Below are positions 15,513-29,649 of a stretch of DNA of 64,000 nucleotides, in pieces (position 1 is the first letter of the stretch; each line of letters starts with the position of its first letter). This stretch comes from an uncultured Modestobacter sp. (GTDB lineage: Bacteria; Actinomycetota; Actinomycetes; Mycobacteriales; Geodermatophilaceae): positions 1-64,000 of the forward strand of contig NZ_CANKUD010000009.1 of NCBI RefSeq assembly GCF_947486615.1, given 5' to 3'. Under the pieces are notes generated by a model. The model saw only the letters and a program-made list of their open reading frames with translations, made no database searches and was not told the origin of the DNA. A program made the translations under genes and the position numbers.

Positions 15513-16757
15513 ATGACGCGACGTGTGTTCTCCGGTGGCCAGGTGCTCGACGGGACGGGCGGGCCCGCGGCCCGCGGCGACGTGGCCGTGCAGGACGGCC
15601 GGATCGTCGAGGTGGGGGTCGGGCTGGCCGGCGACGAGGTCGTCGACTGCACCGGCGCCACCCTGCTGCCCGGCCTCTTCGACTGCCACGTGCACGTGAT
15701 GCTCAGCGGCGTCGACATGATGCGACTGCTGCAGACGCCGTTCAGCTACGGCTTCTACGAAGCGGTGCACAACCTGCGCCGCACGCTCGCCCAGGGCATC
15801 ACCAGCGTGCGGGACGCCGGCGGCGCGGACCTGGGCGTCGCCCAGGCCGTCCGCGACGGGCTGATCGCCGGGCCGCGGATGCAGATCGCGATCAGCATGC
15901 TGTCCCAGACCGGTGGGCACGGCGACGGCTGGCACGTCTGCGGCGCCGAGGTGCCGCTGATGGGGCCGCACCCGGGCCGGCCGGACACCGTGGTGGACGG
16001 CGCGGACGAGATGCGCCGCACCGTGCGGGAGCTGCTGCGCGCCGGTGCCGACGTGATCAAGGTGGCGACCAGCGGCGGCGTGCTGTCGGCCCGGGACGAC
16101 CCGCGGCACCCGCACTTCCGCCCGGCCGAGCTGGACGTGCTGGCCGAGGAGGCGGCCGCGGCCGGGGTGTACGTGATGGCGCACGCGCAGGGCGCCGAGG
16201 GGATCAAGGCCGCCGTGCGGGCCGGCATCCGCTCCATCGAGCACGGCATCTTCCTCGACGACGAGGCGATCGAGCTGATGCTGGCGCACGGCACCTGGCT
16301 GGTGCCCACCCTCGCCGCGCCGCGCGCCGTGCTCGCCGCCGCCGCGGCCGGCGCGTCGCTGCCCGAGGCGGTGGTGGAGAAGGCCCGCGCGGTGCAGGCG
16401 GTGCACGACGAGTCGGTGCGCCGGGCGGTGCAGGCGGGGGTCAAGGTGGCGATGGGCACCGACAGCGGGGTCGGCCCGCACGGGGACAACCTGTCGGAAC
16501 TGGCGCTGATGACCGGTTGCGGGATGACCCCCGAGCAGGCCTGGCACGCCGCCACGCTGTCAGCCGCCGAGCTGCTGGGCGTGGCGGACGAGCTGGGCAG
16601 CCTGGAGGTGGGCAAGCGGGCCGACGTCGTCGTCCTGGACGGCGACGCGACCGACCTGACCGGGCTGTCCACCCGGGTGCGGGAGGTCTGGCGGGACGGA
16701 GTGCTGGTGGCCGCCGGGGGCGCGACCGTCGAGGCCGGGACGCTGCCGCCCCGCTGA
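15513..16757 (+). CDS. metal-dependent amidohydrolase (imidazolonepropionase/prolidase-like)
   Basis: 414 aa amidohydrolase-superfamily TIM-barrel enzyme. GLFDCHVHVML gives the HxH metal pair. VIKVATSGG carries the probable carboxylated/bridging Lys. MAHAQG and SIEHGIF supply further metal His residues, and MGTDSG the catalytic Asp. The flanking small beta domain is seen in VFSGGQVLDGTG at the start and LGSLEVGKRADVVVLDGD near the end. This subgroup includes Xaa-Arg/Lys dipeptidases and related hydrolases; the substrate cannot be told. TAGGGT at 15501-15506 sits 6 bases before the ATG, so the transcript is probably leaderless. It diverges from the S9 peptidase gene. Confidence 0.85.
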   Translation: MTRRVFSGGQVLDGTGGPAARGDVAVQDGRIVEVGVGLAGDEVVDCTGATLLPGLFDCHVHVMLSGVDMMRLLQTPFSYGFYEAVHNLRRTLAQGITSVRDAGGADLGVAQAVRDGLIAGPRMQIAISMLSQTGGHGDGWHVCGAEVPLMGPHPGRPDTVVDGADEMRRTVRELLRAGADVIKVATSGGVLSARDDPRHPHFRPAELDVLAEEAAAAGVYVMAHAQGAEGIKAAVRAGIRSIEHGIFLDDEAIELMLAHGTWLVPTLAAPRAVLAAAAAGASLPEAVVEKARAVQAVHDESVRRAVQAGVKVAMGTDSGVGPHGDNLSELALMTGCGMTPEQAWHAATLSAAELLGVADELGSLEVGKRADVVVLDGDATDLTGLSTRVREVWRDGVLVAAGGATVEAGTLPPR

Positions 16758-16764
16758 GTGCGTT

Positions 16765-16795
16765 GCTCCGACGGCCCGGCTCGGGCCGTCGGAGC
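16765..16795. terminator. bidirectional hairpin terminator
   Basis: Perfect 14-bp stem (16765-16778 with 16782-16795) and 3-base loop, between the converging amidohydrolase and TerC genes. Confidence 0.75.
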
Positions 16796-16800
16796 AGGGG

Positions 16801-17874
16801 TCAGCTGGAGCGGGTGTCCGACTCCGGCGCCGGCGCCGGGCGGCCGGTCGTCTCGGTGCCGATCGGCGCCTCGCCGCGCTCGACCTCGGCCGCCGGGTGC
16901 TCCTCGGTGCTCTCGTCGCGGGTCTTGAGCAGGCTGGCCACGGTGGCCACCAGCAGCACGACCAGGATCACCGTCAGGGACAGCCAGGTCGGGATCGCCG
17001 GCACGCTCTCCAGCGGCTCGCGCTCGCCCAGGAACGGGTACTGGTTCTCGTGCACGGCCTCGAGGATGAGCTTCACGCCGATGAACGCGAGGATGACGGC
17101 GAGGCCCAGGGACAGGTAGACCAGCCGCTTGAGCAGGCCGCCCAGCAGGAAGTACAGCTGGCGCAGGCCCATCAGCGCGAAGATGTTCGCGGTGAAGACG
17201 ATGAACGGCTCCCGGGTCAGCCCGAAGATCGCCGGGATGCTGTCGAGTGCGAAGAGCAGGTCGGTGGTGCCCAGGGCCAGGAAGACCACGATCATCGGCG
17301 TCCAGAGCTTCTTGCCGTCCTGGACCACCCGGATCTTGCTCTCGTGGAACTCCTGGGTCATCGGCAGCACCTTGCGCATCCGCCGGATGAAGCCGTTCTC
17401 CTCGTAGTCCTCGTCCTCGTCGCGGTGCCGGACCAGGTTGATCGCGGTGTACACGAGGAAGGCGCCGAAGAGGTAGAAGACCCAGATGAACTGCTCGATC
17501 AGCGCGGCCCCGGCGAGGATGAAGAGCCCGCGCAGCACCAGCGCGATGATGATCCCGACCATCAGGACCTCTTGCTGCAGCTTCCGGGGCACCTGGAAGC
17601 GGGCCATGATGATCACGAAGACGAACAGGTTGTCGACCGACAGCGAGTACTCGGTCAGCCAGCCGGCGTAGAACTCGGTGGCGAACGTGCCGTTGGTGAC
17701 GGCCAGCACGATCAGGCCGAAGAGCAGCGCCAGGCCCACGTAGAACACGACCCAGCCGGTCGCCTCCTTGACGGAGGGCTCATGCGGGCGACGGACGACG
17801 AGGGCGAGGTCGGCGAGCAGCAGGACGGTGAGCCCCACGAACGTTGCGATCTCGAACCAGACGGGGAGCTCCAC
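16801..17874 (-). CDS. TerC-family integral membrane protein (first paralogue)
   Basis: 357 aa with about eight membrane helices and the TerC signatures EFYAGWLTEYSLSVDNLFVF and LFALDSIPAIFGLT, whose Asp residues are conserved in the family. The C-terminal tail is cytosolic and acidic. TerC proteins are linked to manganese export and metal loading of exported proteins, and to tellurite resistance. The GTG start has no Shine-Dalgarno; TACAGT lies 7 bases upstream (17882-17887), suggesting a leaderless mRNA. Unlike its neighbour it has no riboswitch. It is about half identical by eye to the next gene, indicating duplication. Confidence 0.9.
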   Translation of the reverse strand: MELPVWFEIATFVGLTVLLLADLALVVRRPHEPSVKEATGWVVFYVGLALLFGLIVLAVTNGTFATEFYAGWLTEYSLSVDNLFVFVIIMARFQVPRKLQQEVLMVGIIIALVLRGLFILAGAALIEQFIWVFYLFGAFLVYTAINLVRHRDEDEDYEENGFIRRMRKVLPMTQEFHESKIRVVQDGKKLWTPMIVVFLALGTTDLLFALDSIPAIFGLTREPFIVFTANIFALMGLRQLYFLLGGLLKRLVYLSLGLAVILAFIGVKLILEAVHENQYPFLGEREPLESVPAIPTWLSLTVILVVLLVATVASLLKTRDESTEEHPAAEVERGEAPIGTETTGRPAPAPESDTRSS

Positions 17875-17928
17875 GGGCGGGACTGTACAAGTTGGTTGCC
17901 CACACCACGGGTTCGGGCGCAGACGCGC

Positions 17929-17962
17929 AGGCGCCCGGCGGGTCGGAACCCACCGGGCGCCT
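17929..17962. terminator. hairpin terminator between the two terC genes
   Basis: 15-bp stem with one mismatch (17929-17943 with 17948-17962) and a 4-base loop. It ends transcription of the upstream terC paralogue and keeps the two genes as separate units. Confidence 0.65.
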
Positions 17963-18017
17963 GGGGCGGCGTTCAGCCACCCGGGGACAACGGCCCACCT
18001 CCCCGGGTCGCCACGGT

Positions 18018-19142
18018 TCAGTCGGTGCGGGACTCCGGTCGGCTGACGGGCACCTCGCGCGGGTCGGCCGGCGCGTCGGCCGTGTCGGCGTCCGGGTCCC
18101 CCGGCGCCCCGATGTGCCGCCCGGAGCTGTCCGCGCCCGGCTCGCCCGCGCCGTGCTGCTGGCGCCGCTGGGCGTCCTTCTTGTTCTTGCGCAGGCTGGC
18201 CCAGGTGGTCACCAGCAGGGTGACCAGGATGACCAGCAGCGACAGCCAGGTCGGGATCTCGGGGATCGCGGTGACGTGCTCGCCGCCGTTGATGAACGGC
18301 AGCTCGTTCTCGTGCAGGGCATGGATGACCAGCTTGACGCCGATGAAGCCCAGGATGACGGCCAGGCCGTAGGCGAGGTAAACCAGCTTGTCGAGCAGAC
18401 CGTCCAGCAGGAAGAACAGCTGCCGCAGGCCCAGCAGCGCGAAGGCGTTGGCCGTGAAGACCAGGTAGGTCTCCTGGGTGAGCCCGAAGATCGCCGGGAT
18501 CGAGTCGACGGCGAAGAGGATGTCCGCGCTGCCGATGGCGATCAGCGCGATGGCCAGCGGGGTGATGTGCCGCTTGCCGTCCAGCTTCGCGGTCAGCCGG
18601 TCGGAGTGGTACTCCCCGGTCGTCGGCACCACCTTGCGGGTGAGCCGCAGGACCGAGTTCTCCTTGAACTCTTCGCTGTCGTCGTGCCCGCCGCTCCGGG
18701 CCTGGGCCCAGGCGGTGTAGATCAGGAAGCCGCCGAAGACGTAGAAGATCCAGCTGAAGTTCGCGATGAAGGCCGCGCCGACGAAGATGAAGACGGTGCG
18801 CAGCACCAGGGCGAAGGCGATGCCGAACAGCAGCACCTTCTGCTGGAGCTCCCGGGGCACCGCGAAGCTGGCCATGATCAGCACGAAGACGAAGAGGTTG
18901 TCGACCGACAGGCTCTTCTCGGTGACCCAGCCGGCGAAGTACTCACCGGCGTAGGTGCCGCCCCAGAACACCAGCACCACCAGGCCGAACAGCACGGCGA
19001 TGCCGACGTAGACCGCCGACCAGGTGGCGGATTCCTTCAGGGTCGGCGCGTGCGGCGTGCGCACGTGGCCGATGAAGTCGAAGACGAGCATCCCGATGAT
19101 GGCGGCAACGGTGATGCCCCAGACCCACAGGGGGACGTCCAT
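18018..19142 (-). CDS. TerC-family integral membrane protein, riboswitch-controlled (second paralogue)
   Basis: 374 aa. Same plan as the first paralogue: EYFAGWVTEKSLSVDNLFVFVLI, LFAVDSIPAIFGLT, FALLGLRQLFFLLDG, then a polar C-terminal tail. ATG at 19142 is chosen because GGAGGA lies 6 bases upstream; the ATG two codons earlier touches the Shine-Dalgarno, and the longer upstream frame overlaps the leader RNA. The yybP-ykoY-like leader implies induction by manganese, which fits a Mn2+ exporter role for the Alx/TerC family. uvrB lies upstream on the same strand with 269 bases between. Confidence 0.9.
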   Translation of the reverse strand: MDVPLWVWGITVAAIIGMLVFDFIGHVRTPHAPTLKESATWSAVYVGIAVLFGLVVLVFWGGTYAGEYFAGWVTEKSLSVDNLFVFVLIMASFAVPRELQQKVLLFGIAFALVLRTVFIFVGAAFIANFSWIFYVFGGFLIYTAWAQARSGGHDDSEEFKENSVLRLTRKVVPTTGEYHSDRLTAKLDGKRHITPLAIALIAIGSADILFAVDSIPAIFGLTQETYLVFTANAFALLGLRQLFFLLDGLLDKLVYLAYGLAVILGFIGVKLVIHALHENELPFINGGEHVTAIPEIPTWLSLLVILVTLLVTTWASLRKNKKDAQRRQQHGAGEPGADSSGRHIGAPGDPDADTADAPADPREVPVSRPESRTD

Positions 19143-19175
19143 GCACATTCCTCCGGTGCTGGCAGGTGTCAGTAC

Positions 19176-19277
19176 CGGAGGTCTCTCCCACCGGCCCGAA
19201 TCACGGGCCGGCCAGCAGCGCCGGGGGTCATCGGACCCCGTGTTGACGACGATGCCGTGCCGGGATACTCCCCTCCA
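19176..19277 (-). ncRNA. yybP-ykoY-type (manganese) riboswitch
   Basis: The minus strand of the terC leader reads GGAGGGGAGTATCCCGG (from 19277), then GCATCGTCGTCAACACGG, GCTGCTGGCCGG and GGTGGGAGAGACCTCCGG (to about 19176). The opening GGGGAGTA, central CGTCGTCAACAC and closing AGACCTCC are hallmark conserved segments of this class. GGAGG near the start pairs with CCTCC near the end to form P1. It sits 34 bases before the terC start codon. This class senses Mn2+ and commonly precedes terC/alx/mntP genes. Confidence 0.85.
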
Positions 19278-19411
19278 CGTCGGGCTCGTCACCACGGACG
19301 GCCAACAGCCGCCCCGGTGGGAACCCGAAGACCGCAACGCCCGAGCCGACCGCGGAGTTCCCCGGGGCCGGGAACTCTTCCACCCGTCCCGGGTGCCCGG
19401 GGGCCGTCACG

Positions 19412-21529
<2,118 letters not shown>

Positions 21530-22125
21530 GGGGACGACGGTACGACGGGGGTGCGACAGGACGGGCCGTCCGCCGTCCCGCTGCTGGTCCGTGGCTCACC
21601 CACGCACTCCTGCCCACTCCTGGGACAGGTGGTGCAGCCGGCGCGTCGGACACGGCCGGGGGCCTTGCCGTCGACCACCGCGACCCCCTAGCGTCGGCGC
21701 CCGCAGGAGCGAGCAGCACCGGTCACCACCAGCGCCACCCGGCCCCCGGGCGAGGTCGGTGGTGACCGGGCTGCCCGCCCTCCCCTGCCTCTCCGGCGGG
21801 CGCCGCCAGGGCCCCGCGGACGCACCCGGTGACCGGCCCCGCCGCACGGGCCCGCCGCTCCCCGCGGACCGGAGCCGCCCATCGCCCGCCGTCCGTACGA
21901 CGCCACCGGCGGCGTCCGGGGAGGTCAGGACGCTGCGCCCGGGCCGCGGGCTTGGCAGACTCCTCCCGGACACCCCGCCGTCCCCGCGCACGTGTCCTGC
22001 CTCTCGGCAGGTGTGCGGTGGCCGCGACGCGGGCATCCACCGTCGAACCCCCCGGTTCAGCCGTTACGACCCGCGCCCTGCGCCCCGAGCCCAGGGGCGA
22101 TCAGCTTCAGGAGGACGACCCCTTC
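21530..22125. other. intergenic region between divergent uvrB and glgX
   Basis: About 595 bases with only arginine/proline-rich shadow frames. It must hold the promoters of uvrB (minus) and glgX (plus). An 11-bp inverted repeat (21720-21730 with 21758-21768) is the clearest structure. AGGAGGA at 22109-22115 is the glgX Shine-Dalgarno. No small gene is convincing. Confidence 0.5.
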
Positions 22126-24227
<2,102 letters not shown>

Positions 24228-24231
<4 letters not shown>

Positions 24232-26570
24232 CCTCGGGCACCGACCCGAACCGGCGCCGGGAGGTGCCGGCCAGCACCTACCGGCTGCAGGTGACCGCCG
24301 ACTTCACCCTGGATGACGCCGCGGGCGTGGCCGGCTACCTGGCCGACCTCGGCGTCACCCACGCGTACTCCTCGCCGCTGCTGCGCTCGGCGGCCGGGAG
24401 CACGCACGGGTACGACACCGTCGACCACGCGCACATCGACGAGCCGCGCGGTGGCCGGGCCGGCTTCGACCGGCTGGTCGCCGCACTGCACGAGCACGGT
24501 CTCGGCCTGGTGCTGGACCTGGTGCCCAACCACATGGGCGTCAGCGACCCGCACGAGTCCGGCTGGTGGTGGGACCTGCTGCAGCACGGGCGCGGCTCGG
24601 CGCACGCCGACGCCTTCGACGTGGACTGGGACTTCGGCGGCGGCCGGATCCGCATCCCGGTGCTCGGCAGCGCCGAGGACGTGTCGGAGCTGCAGGTCGT
24701 CGACGGCGAGCTCCGCTACTACGACAACCGGTTCCCGATCGCCCCGGGCACGATGGAGTCCGGGGAAGGCGTGGCGCCTACGCCGCAGGAGGTGCACGAC
24801 CGGCAGCACTACGAGCTGGTCGACTGGCGCCGCGCCGACGACCAGCTCAACTACCGGCGCTTCTTCGCGATCAACACCCTCGCCGGACTGCGGGTGGAGG
24901 ACCCGGAGGTCTTCCGGGCCACCCACGCGCTGATCGTGGAGCTGGTCGGGAACGGCTCGGTCGACGCCCTGCGGATCGACCACCCGGACGGCCTCGCCGA
25001 CCCCAAGGGCTACCTGGACGCCCTCGCCGACGCCACCGGGAACCGGTGGACCGTGGTGGAGAAGATCCTGGAGCCCGGTGAGGAGCTGCCGGAGTCCTGG
25101 AAGACCGCCGGGACGACGGGCTACGACGCGCTGTCCGAGGTCGACGAGGTGCTGATCGACCCGGCCGGCGAGGCCGCGGTCACCGCGCTGGACACCGAGC
25201 TGGCCGGGGGGCCGGTGGACTACGCGCAGCTGGTGCGGAGGTGCAAGCGCGAGGTCACCGACGGCATGCTCGGCTCGGAGGTGGCCCGGCTGCAGCGGAT
25301 CGTCGGCGACCTGCCGGGCGTCCCGGCGGAGCAGGTGACCGAGGGCCTGGCCGAGCTGCTGGCGTCCTTCCCGGTCTACCGCAGCTACCTGCCCGACGGC
25401 CGCGAGCACCTGGACGAGACGGTGGCGGCGGTCAAGCAGCGCCGTCCCGATCTGGCCGACGCCGTCGACGGGCTGCACCCGCTGCTCGGCTCGGCCGGCA
25501 CCGAGCTGGCCACCCGCTTCGAGCAGACGTCGGGCCCGGTGATGGCCAAGGGCGTGGAGGACAGCGCCTACTACCGGTGGGCGCGGTTCGTCGCGCTGAA
25601 CGAGGTCGGTGGTGACCCGGCGCGGTTCGGCACGACGGTCGCCGAGTTCCACGAGGCGCAGCAGCGGCGGGCCGAGCGCCGGCCGGCGTCGATGACCACG
25701 CTGTCCACGCACGACACCAAGCGCAGCGAGGACGTCCGGGCGCGGCTGGCCGTGCTCGCCGAGGTGCCCAGCGAGTGGGCCGGCCTCGTGCGCGGCTGGC
25801 TCGGCCGGCACCCGCTTGCCGACCGGCAGCTGGCCCACCTGGTGTGGCAGAACCTGGTCGGCGCATGGCCGCTGTCCCGGGAGCGGGCGCACGCCTACGT
25901 GGAGAAGGCCGCCCGGGAGGCCGGCACCTCGACCACCTGGACCAACCCGGTGCAGGAGTTCGAGGACCAGCTGCACGCACTGGTCGACGCGGCCTTCGAC
26001 GACACGACCACGCATGCCGAGATCGAGGCGTTCGTGCAGCGGATCGCGCCGTTCGGGTACCGCAACTCGCTGAGCCAGAAGCTGCTGCAGCTGACCATCG
26101 CCGGCGTCCCGGACGTCTACCAGGGCACCGAGCTCTGGGACTTCTCGCTGGTCGACCCGGACAACCGCCGTCCGGTCGACTACGACCTGCGGCGCAGCCT
26201 GCTGGCGAAGCTCGACGAGGGGTGGGTGCCGCCGGTCGACGAGACCGGTGCGGCCAAGCTGCTCGTGGTCTCCCGGACCCTGCGGCACCGCCGGGACTCC
26301 CCGGAGGCCTACGCCGGCTACACGCCGGTCGAGGCCACCGGGCCGGCCGCCGACTCGGTGATCGCCTTCGACCGCGGCGGGGTGGTGACCGTGGCGACCC
26401 GCCGGCCGGTGCACCTGGCCGAGACCGGCTGGGGCGACACCACCGTCGGCTCGCGCACCGGGGCCTGGCGGGACCTGCTCACCGGCACCCGGGTGGTCTC
26501 GGACCGCGCCGGGGTCCGGCTGGCCGACCTGTTCACCCAGCTGCCGGTCGCCCTGCTGGTCCGCGACTGA
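24228..26570 (+). CDS. treY: malto-oligosyltrehalose synthase
   Basis: 780 aa. Begins with the family's PASTYRLQ and continues LADLGVTHAYSSPLL, GSTHGYDTVDH and LDLVPNHMGV. The catalytic region has VDALRIDHPDGL (nucleophile D251), TVVEKILEPGE (acid E278) and STHDTKRSEDVRARL. It isomerises the reducing end of maltodextrins to a trehalosyl unit, which TreZ then releases. GTG start overlaps the glgX stop (GTGA). The partner treZ lies about 4.3 kb downstream rather than next to it. Confidence 0.96.
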
Positions 26571-26930
26571 GGAAGGTGGAAGGACCCCGTCCTCCCCACC
26601 CTTCGCACGCTCAGGGCGGGCCCCTGGACGGGGCCGGAGCCCCACCACTCGCGAGCTCGCGGCGGGGCCCTGCAGCGGGGCCGAACCACACGGGACGGCG
26701 GTCGGGCCTGCGGGCCCGGCCGCCGTTTCGGCGTCCAGGGGTGGTCACGGTGAGTGGGTGGCGGCCCACGCGCAGCGGCGGAGGCGTCGGCCTGTCGCGA
26801 CCGCTCCTGGGCGGATGCCCACGCGGCACGGGAGAGCACGAGCGGAACCGGACGGTCTCGCACAACATGGGTCGCGTGCCCGGGCCGGAATGGCCGGGCA
26901 CGAGGCGCCGGACCGCCCAACCCCGTCCGC
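26571..26930. repeat. intergenic region with two units of a dispersed palindromic repeat
   Basis: Copy A spans 26578-26638 (starts GGAAGGACCCCGTCCTCCCC). An adjacent unit at 26640-26682 matches the reverse complement of 63479-63521 at about 37 of 43 positions. The repeat is Gly/Cys-codon-free, strongly self-complementary and lies directly after the treY stop, so it may also act as its terminator. The remainder to 26930 shows no gene. Confidence 0.6.
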
Positions 26931-27084
26931 CGGTCGCCTGACTCCGAGCACTCCAGGACGGGGGCGGGGGAACCACTCTCCACCGACGCGTCCGCGCGTC
27001 TCGGGGTGAAGCCGTGCCGTGCGCGCTGCACGACCGGCCGGGCATCGATCAGCCCGAACCCGACAGCTCACCTCGCAGGCGGTG
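26931..27084 (+). ncRNA. ydaO-yuaA-type (c-di-AMP) riboswitch
   Basis: Leader of the Rpf-like gene. Conserved segments in order: GGTCGCCTGACTCCG, GGACGGGGGCGGGGGAACCA, TCTCGGGGTGAAGCCGTG, GCCCGAACCCGACAGCTCAC and CTCGCAGGCGG. CGCCTG (26935-26940) pairs with CAGGCG (27076-27081) to close P1. This class binds c-di-AMP and usually turns expression off; in actinomycetes it is well known upstream of rpf and other wall-lytic genes. Confidence 0.88.
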
Positions 27085-27085
27085 A

Positions 27086-27661
<576 letters not shown>

Positions 27662-27667
27662 GCAGTC

Positions 27668-27705
27668 CCCTGCCCTCCCCACCGTGTGCGGCGGGGAGGG
27701 CAGGG
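27668..27705. terminator. bidirectional hairpin terminator
   Basis: Perfect 13-bp stem (27668-27680 with 27693-27705) and 12-base loop, between the converging Rpf-like gene and the ABC permease gene. Confidence 0.75.
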
Positions 27706-27712
27706 CCCCACG

Positions 27713-28924
27713 TCAGAACCTGATCGCGTCGATGACCTTCACCCGGACAGCGATCAGCGCCGGCACCAGCCCGGCCAGCGCCCCGACGGCCGTCGCCGCG
27801 AGCAGCCCCTCCACCGCGGCCGACACCGGGAAGCCGGGGGCGTCGACCAGCGGGACGCCCCCGGCCAGCCACTGCTCCAGCGGCAGGTTGCGCACGATCG
27901 CCACCGACAGGGCGACCGCGGCCAGCCCGGCCAGGGCGGTCGCCACCACGCTCTCCAGGACGACCGCGGAGAAGACCCGCGCCGACGTCGCCCCGAAGCT
28001 GCGCCGCACGCCGATCTCCCGGATCCGCTGCCGCACGGTGACCAGCCCGATGTTCAGCACACCCAGCCCGCCCAGGAACAGCACCACGAGCCCGGCGGCC
28101 CGCACCGCGAGCCGGAGCTTGGCGATGGTGTCCTCCAGGTTCTCCGGGTCCTGCCGGTTGGCCTGCACCTCCGCACCGGGCAGCAGCCGGCCCAGGTCGG
28201 TCTGCACCGCGGCCACCACCGCGTCGGCCTGGTCGGAGGGCACCCACAGCTCCAGGCTCGGCGGCGACCAGAAGCCGGCCCCGCCGGCCGTGGCCACGGC
28301 GTCCCCGGCCGAGGAGTCGATCCGGTAGGTGCTCGGGTAACCGTCGTTCCAGGCGACCACCCCGACGATCGTGGCGAGCACCGGCTGCGGGCCGCCGATC
28401 ACCACGGTCGGCCGGGTGCTGAGGTCTGTGACGCCCAGCAGCCCGAGGAAGTCACGGTTCACCACCAGCGCCGGCGACAGGCTCTGCCGGTCACCGGTGC
28501 GGAACCAGCGGCCCTCCACCGGCTGGATCCGGTGCAGCGGGCCGTAGGACGGCGACACCCGCCGGGTCTCCACCGCCTGGGTGCCGCCGGGGAAGCGGTA
28601 GAGCCCGTTCTCGTAGGCGAGGGTGGCCACCGCCTGCTCCGGCAGCCCGTACCGGCTGACCAGGGCGGCCACCCCGGCGTCCCACTCGTCCCGCGGCACG
28701 CTGCCGGTCATCGGGTCGTAGGCCGAGACGCCGATGGTCGCCGTCCGCCCGCCGCTGGCCTCGGCCTGTTCCTGCTGCACCTGGGCGGCGATCTGGCCCA
28801 GCGCCGTCACGGTGGTCATCGCCAGCACGGCCAGGAAGACCCCGACCAGCGACAGCAGCACGCGTGCCTTGTGCACCCGGACCTCGCCCCAGGCCTCGCT
28901 GAGGGTGCCCAACAGCCCGGTCAC
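27713..28924 (-). CDS. MacB/FtsX-type ABC transporter permease
   Basis: 403 aa. N-terminal helix (LSLVGVFLAVLAMTTVTALG), a large extracytoplasmic MacB-like periplasmic-core domain (about 45-260), then three helices with LFLGGLGVLNIGLVTVRQR and the MacB cytoplasmic motif REIGVRRSFGATSARVF. Starts at GTG 28924, overlapping the stop of the ATPase gene (GTGA). With the ATPase and adaptor it forms a MacAB-like exporter for peptides, lipids or antibiotics; the substrate is unknown. Such systems pull substrates from the outer leaflet rather than transporting across the bilayer. Confidence 0.88.
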   Translation of the reverse strand: MTGLLGTLSEAWGEVRVHKARVLLSLVGVFLAVLAMTTVTALGQIAAQVQQEQAEASGGRTATIGVSAYDPMTGSVPRDEWDAGVAALVSRYGLPEQAVATLAYENGLYRFPGGTQAVETRRVSPSYGPLHRIQPVEGRWFRTGDRQSLSPALVVNRDFLGLLGVTDLSTRPTVVIGGPQPVLATIVGVVAWNDGYPSTYRIDSSAGDAVATAGGAGFWSPPSLELWVPSDQADAVVAAVQTDLGRLLPGAEVQANRQDPENLEDTIAKLRLAVRAAGLVVLFLGGLGVLNIGLVTVRQRIREIGVRRSFGATSARVFSAVVLESVVATALAGLAAVALSVAIVRNLPLEQWLAGGVPLVDAPGFPVSAAVEGLLAATAVGALAGLVPALIAVRVKVIDAIRF

Positions 28925-29649
28925 GCGTCGCTCCGGTCGCTCGTCGCCGCGGCGAGGGCGTCCCCGGCGGCGACCGGGGTGAGCCGGCCGTGGTCGAGCC
29001 GGTAGCGGCGACCGGCCAGCGCGGCCACCGACAGGTCGTGGGTGATCGTCACCAGCGCGGCCCCGTTCTCCGCGGTCACCTCGGCCAGCAGCGCCATCAC
29101 CGCGGCCCCGGTCTCCACGTCGAGGGCGCCGGTCGGCTCGTCGGCGAGCACCACGCGGGGGCCGCGGACCAGGGCGCGGGCGATCGCCACCCGCTGCTGT
29201 TCGCCGCCGGAGAGCTTCTCCGGCACCGACAGCGCGCGGGGCCCCAGCCCCACCCGGTCCAGCATCGCCCGCGCGGCCCGGGTGCGGGTCAGGAACTCCC
29301 GGCCGCGGGCGTAGAGCAGCGGTGCGGCGACGTTCTCCTCCGCGGTGCGCCGGGGCAGCAGGTTGAACTGCTGGAAGACGAAGCCGAACGTCTCTCCCCG
29401 CAGCCGGGACCGTCGCCGTCCGCCGAGGGAGTCGGTCGGCTGCCCGTCGAGGAGGTAGCTGCCGGCGGTGGGGCTGTCCAGCAGGCCCAGCACGTTGAGC
29501 AGGGTGGACTTGCCGGAGCCGGAGCGGCCGACGATCGAGACGTGCTCGCCGGGCGCGATGCTGAGGTCCACCCCGGCCAGCACCGGCAGGAGGCTGCCGT
29601 CCGGGAGGCGCACGTCGCGGCCGATGCCGGAGAGCTCGAGCAGGCTCAC
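28921..29649 (-). CDS. MacB/LolD-type ABC transporter ATP-binding protein
   Basis: 242 aa. Walker A GRSGSGKSTLLN, Q-loop FVFQQFNLLPRRTAEENV, signature LSGGEQQRVAIARAL, Walker B VVLADEPTGALD and H-switch TITHDLSV. GTG at 29649 overlaps the adaptor stop (GTGA). It drives the adjacent permease. Confidence 0.93.
   Translation of the reverse strand: MSLLELSGIGRDVRLPDGSLLPVLAGVDLSIAPGEHVSIVGRSGSGKSTLLNVLGLLDSPTAGSYLLDGQPTDSLGGRRRSRLRGETFGFVFQQFNLLPRRTAEENVAAPLLYARGREFLTRTRAARAMLDRVGLGPRALSVPEKLSGGEQQRVAIARALVRGPRVVLADEPTGALDVETGAAVMALLAEVTAENGAALVTITHDLSVAALAGRRYRLDHGRLTPVAAGDALAAATSDRSDA

Noticed and set aside
21596-22036. Minus-strand frame between uvrB and glgX
   Set aside because: Arg/Gly/Pro-rich composition, no Shine-Dalgarno, no motif; looks like non-coding GC-rich DNA.
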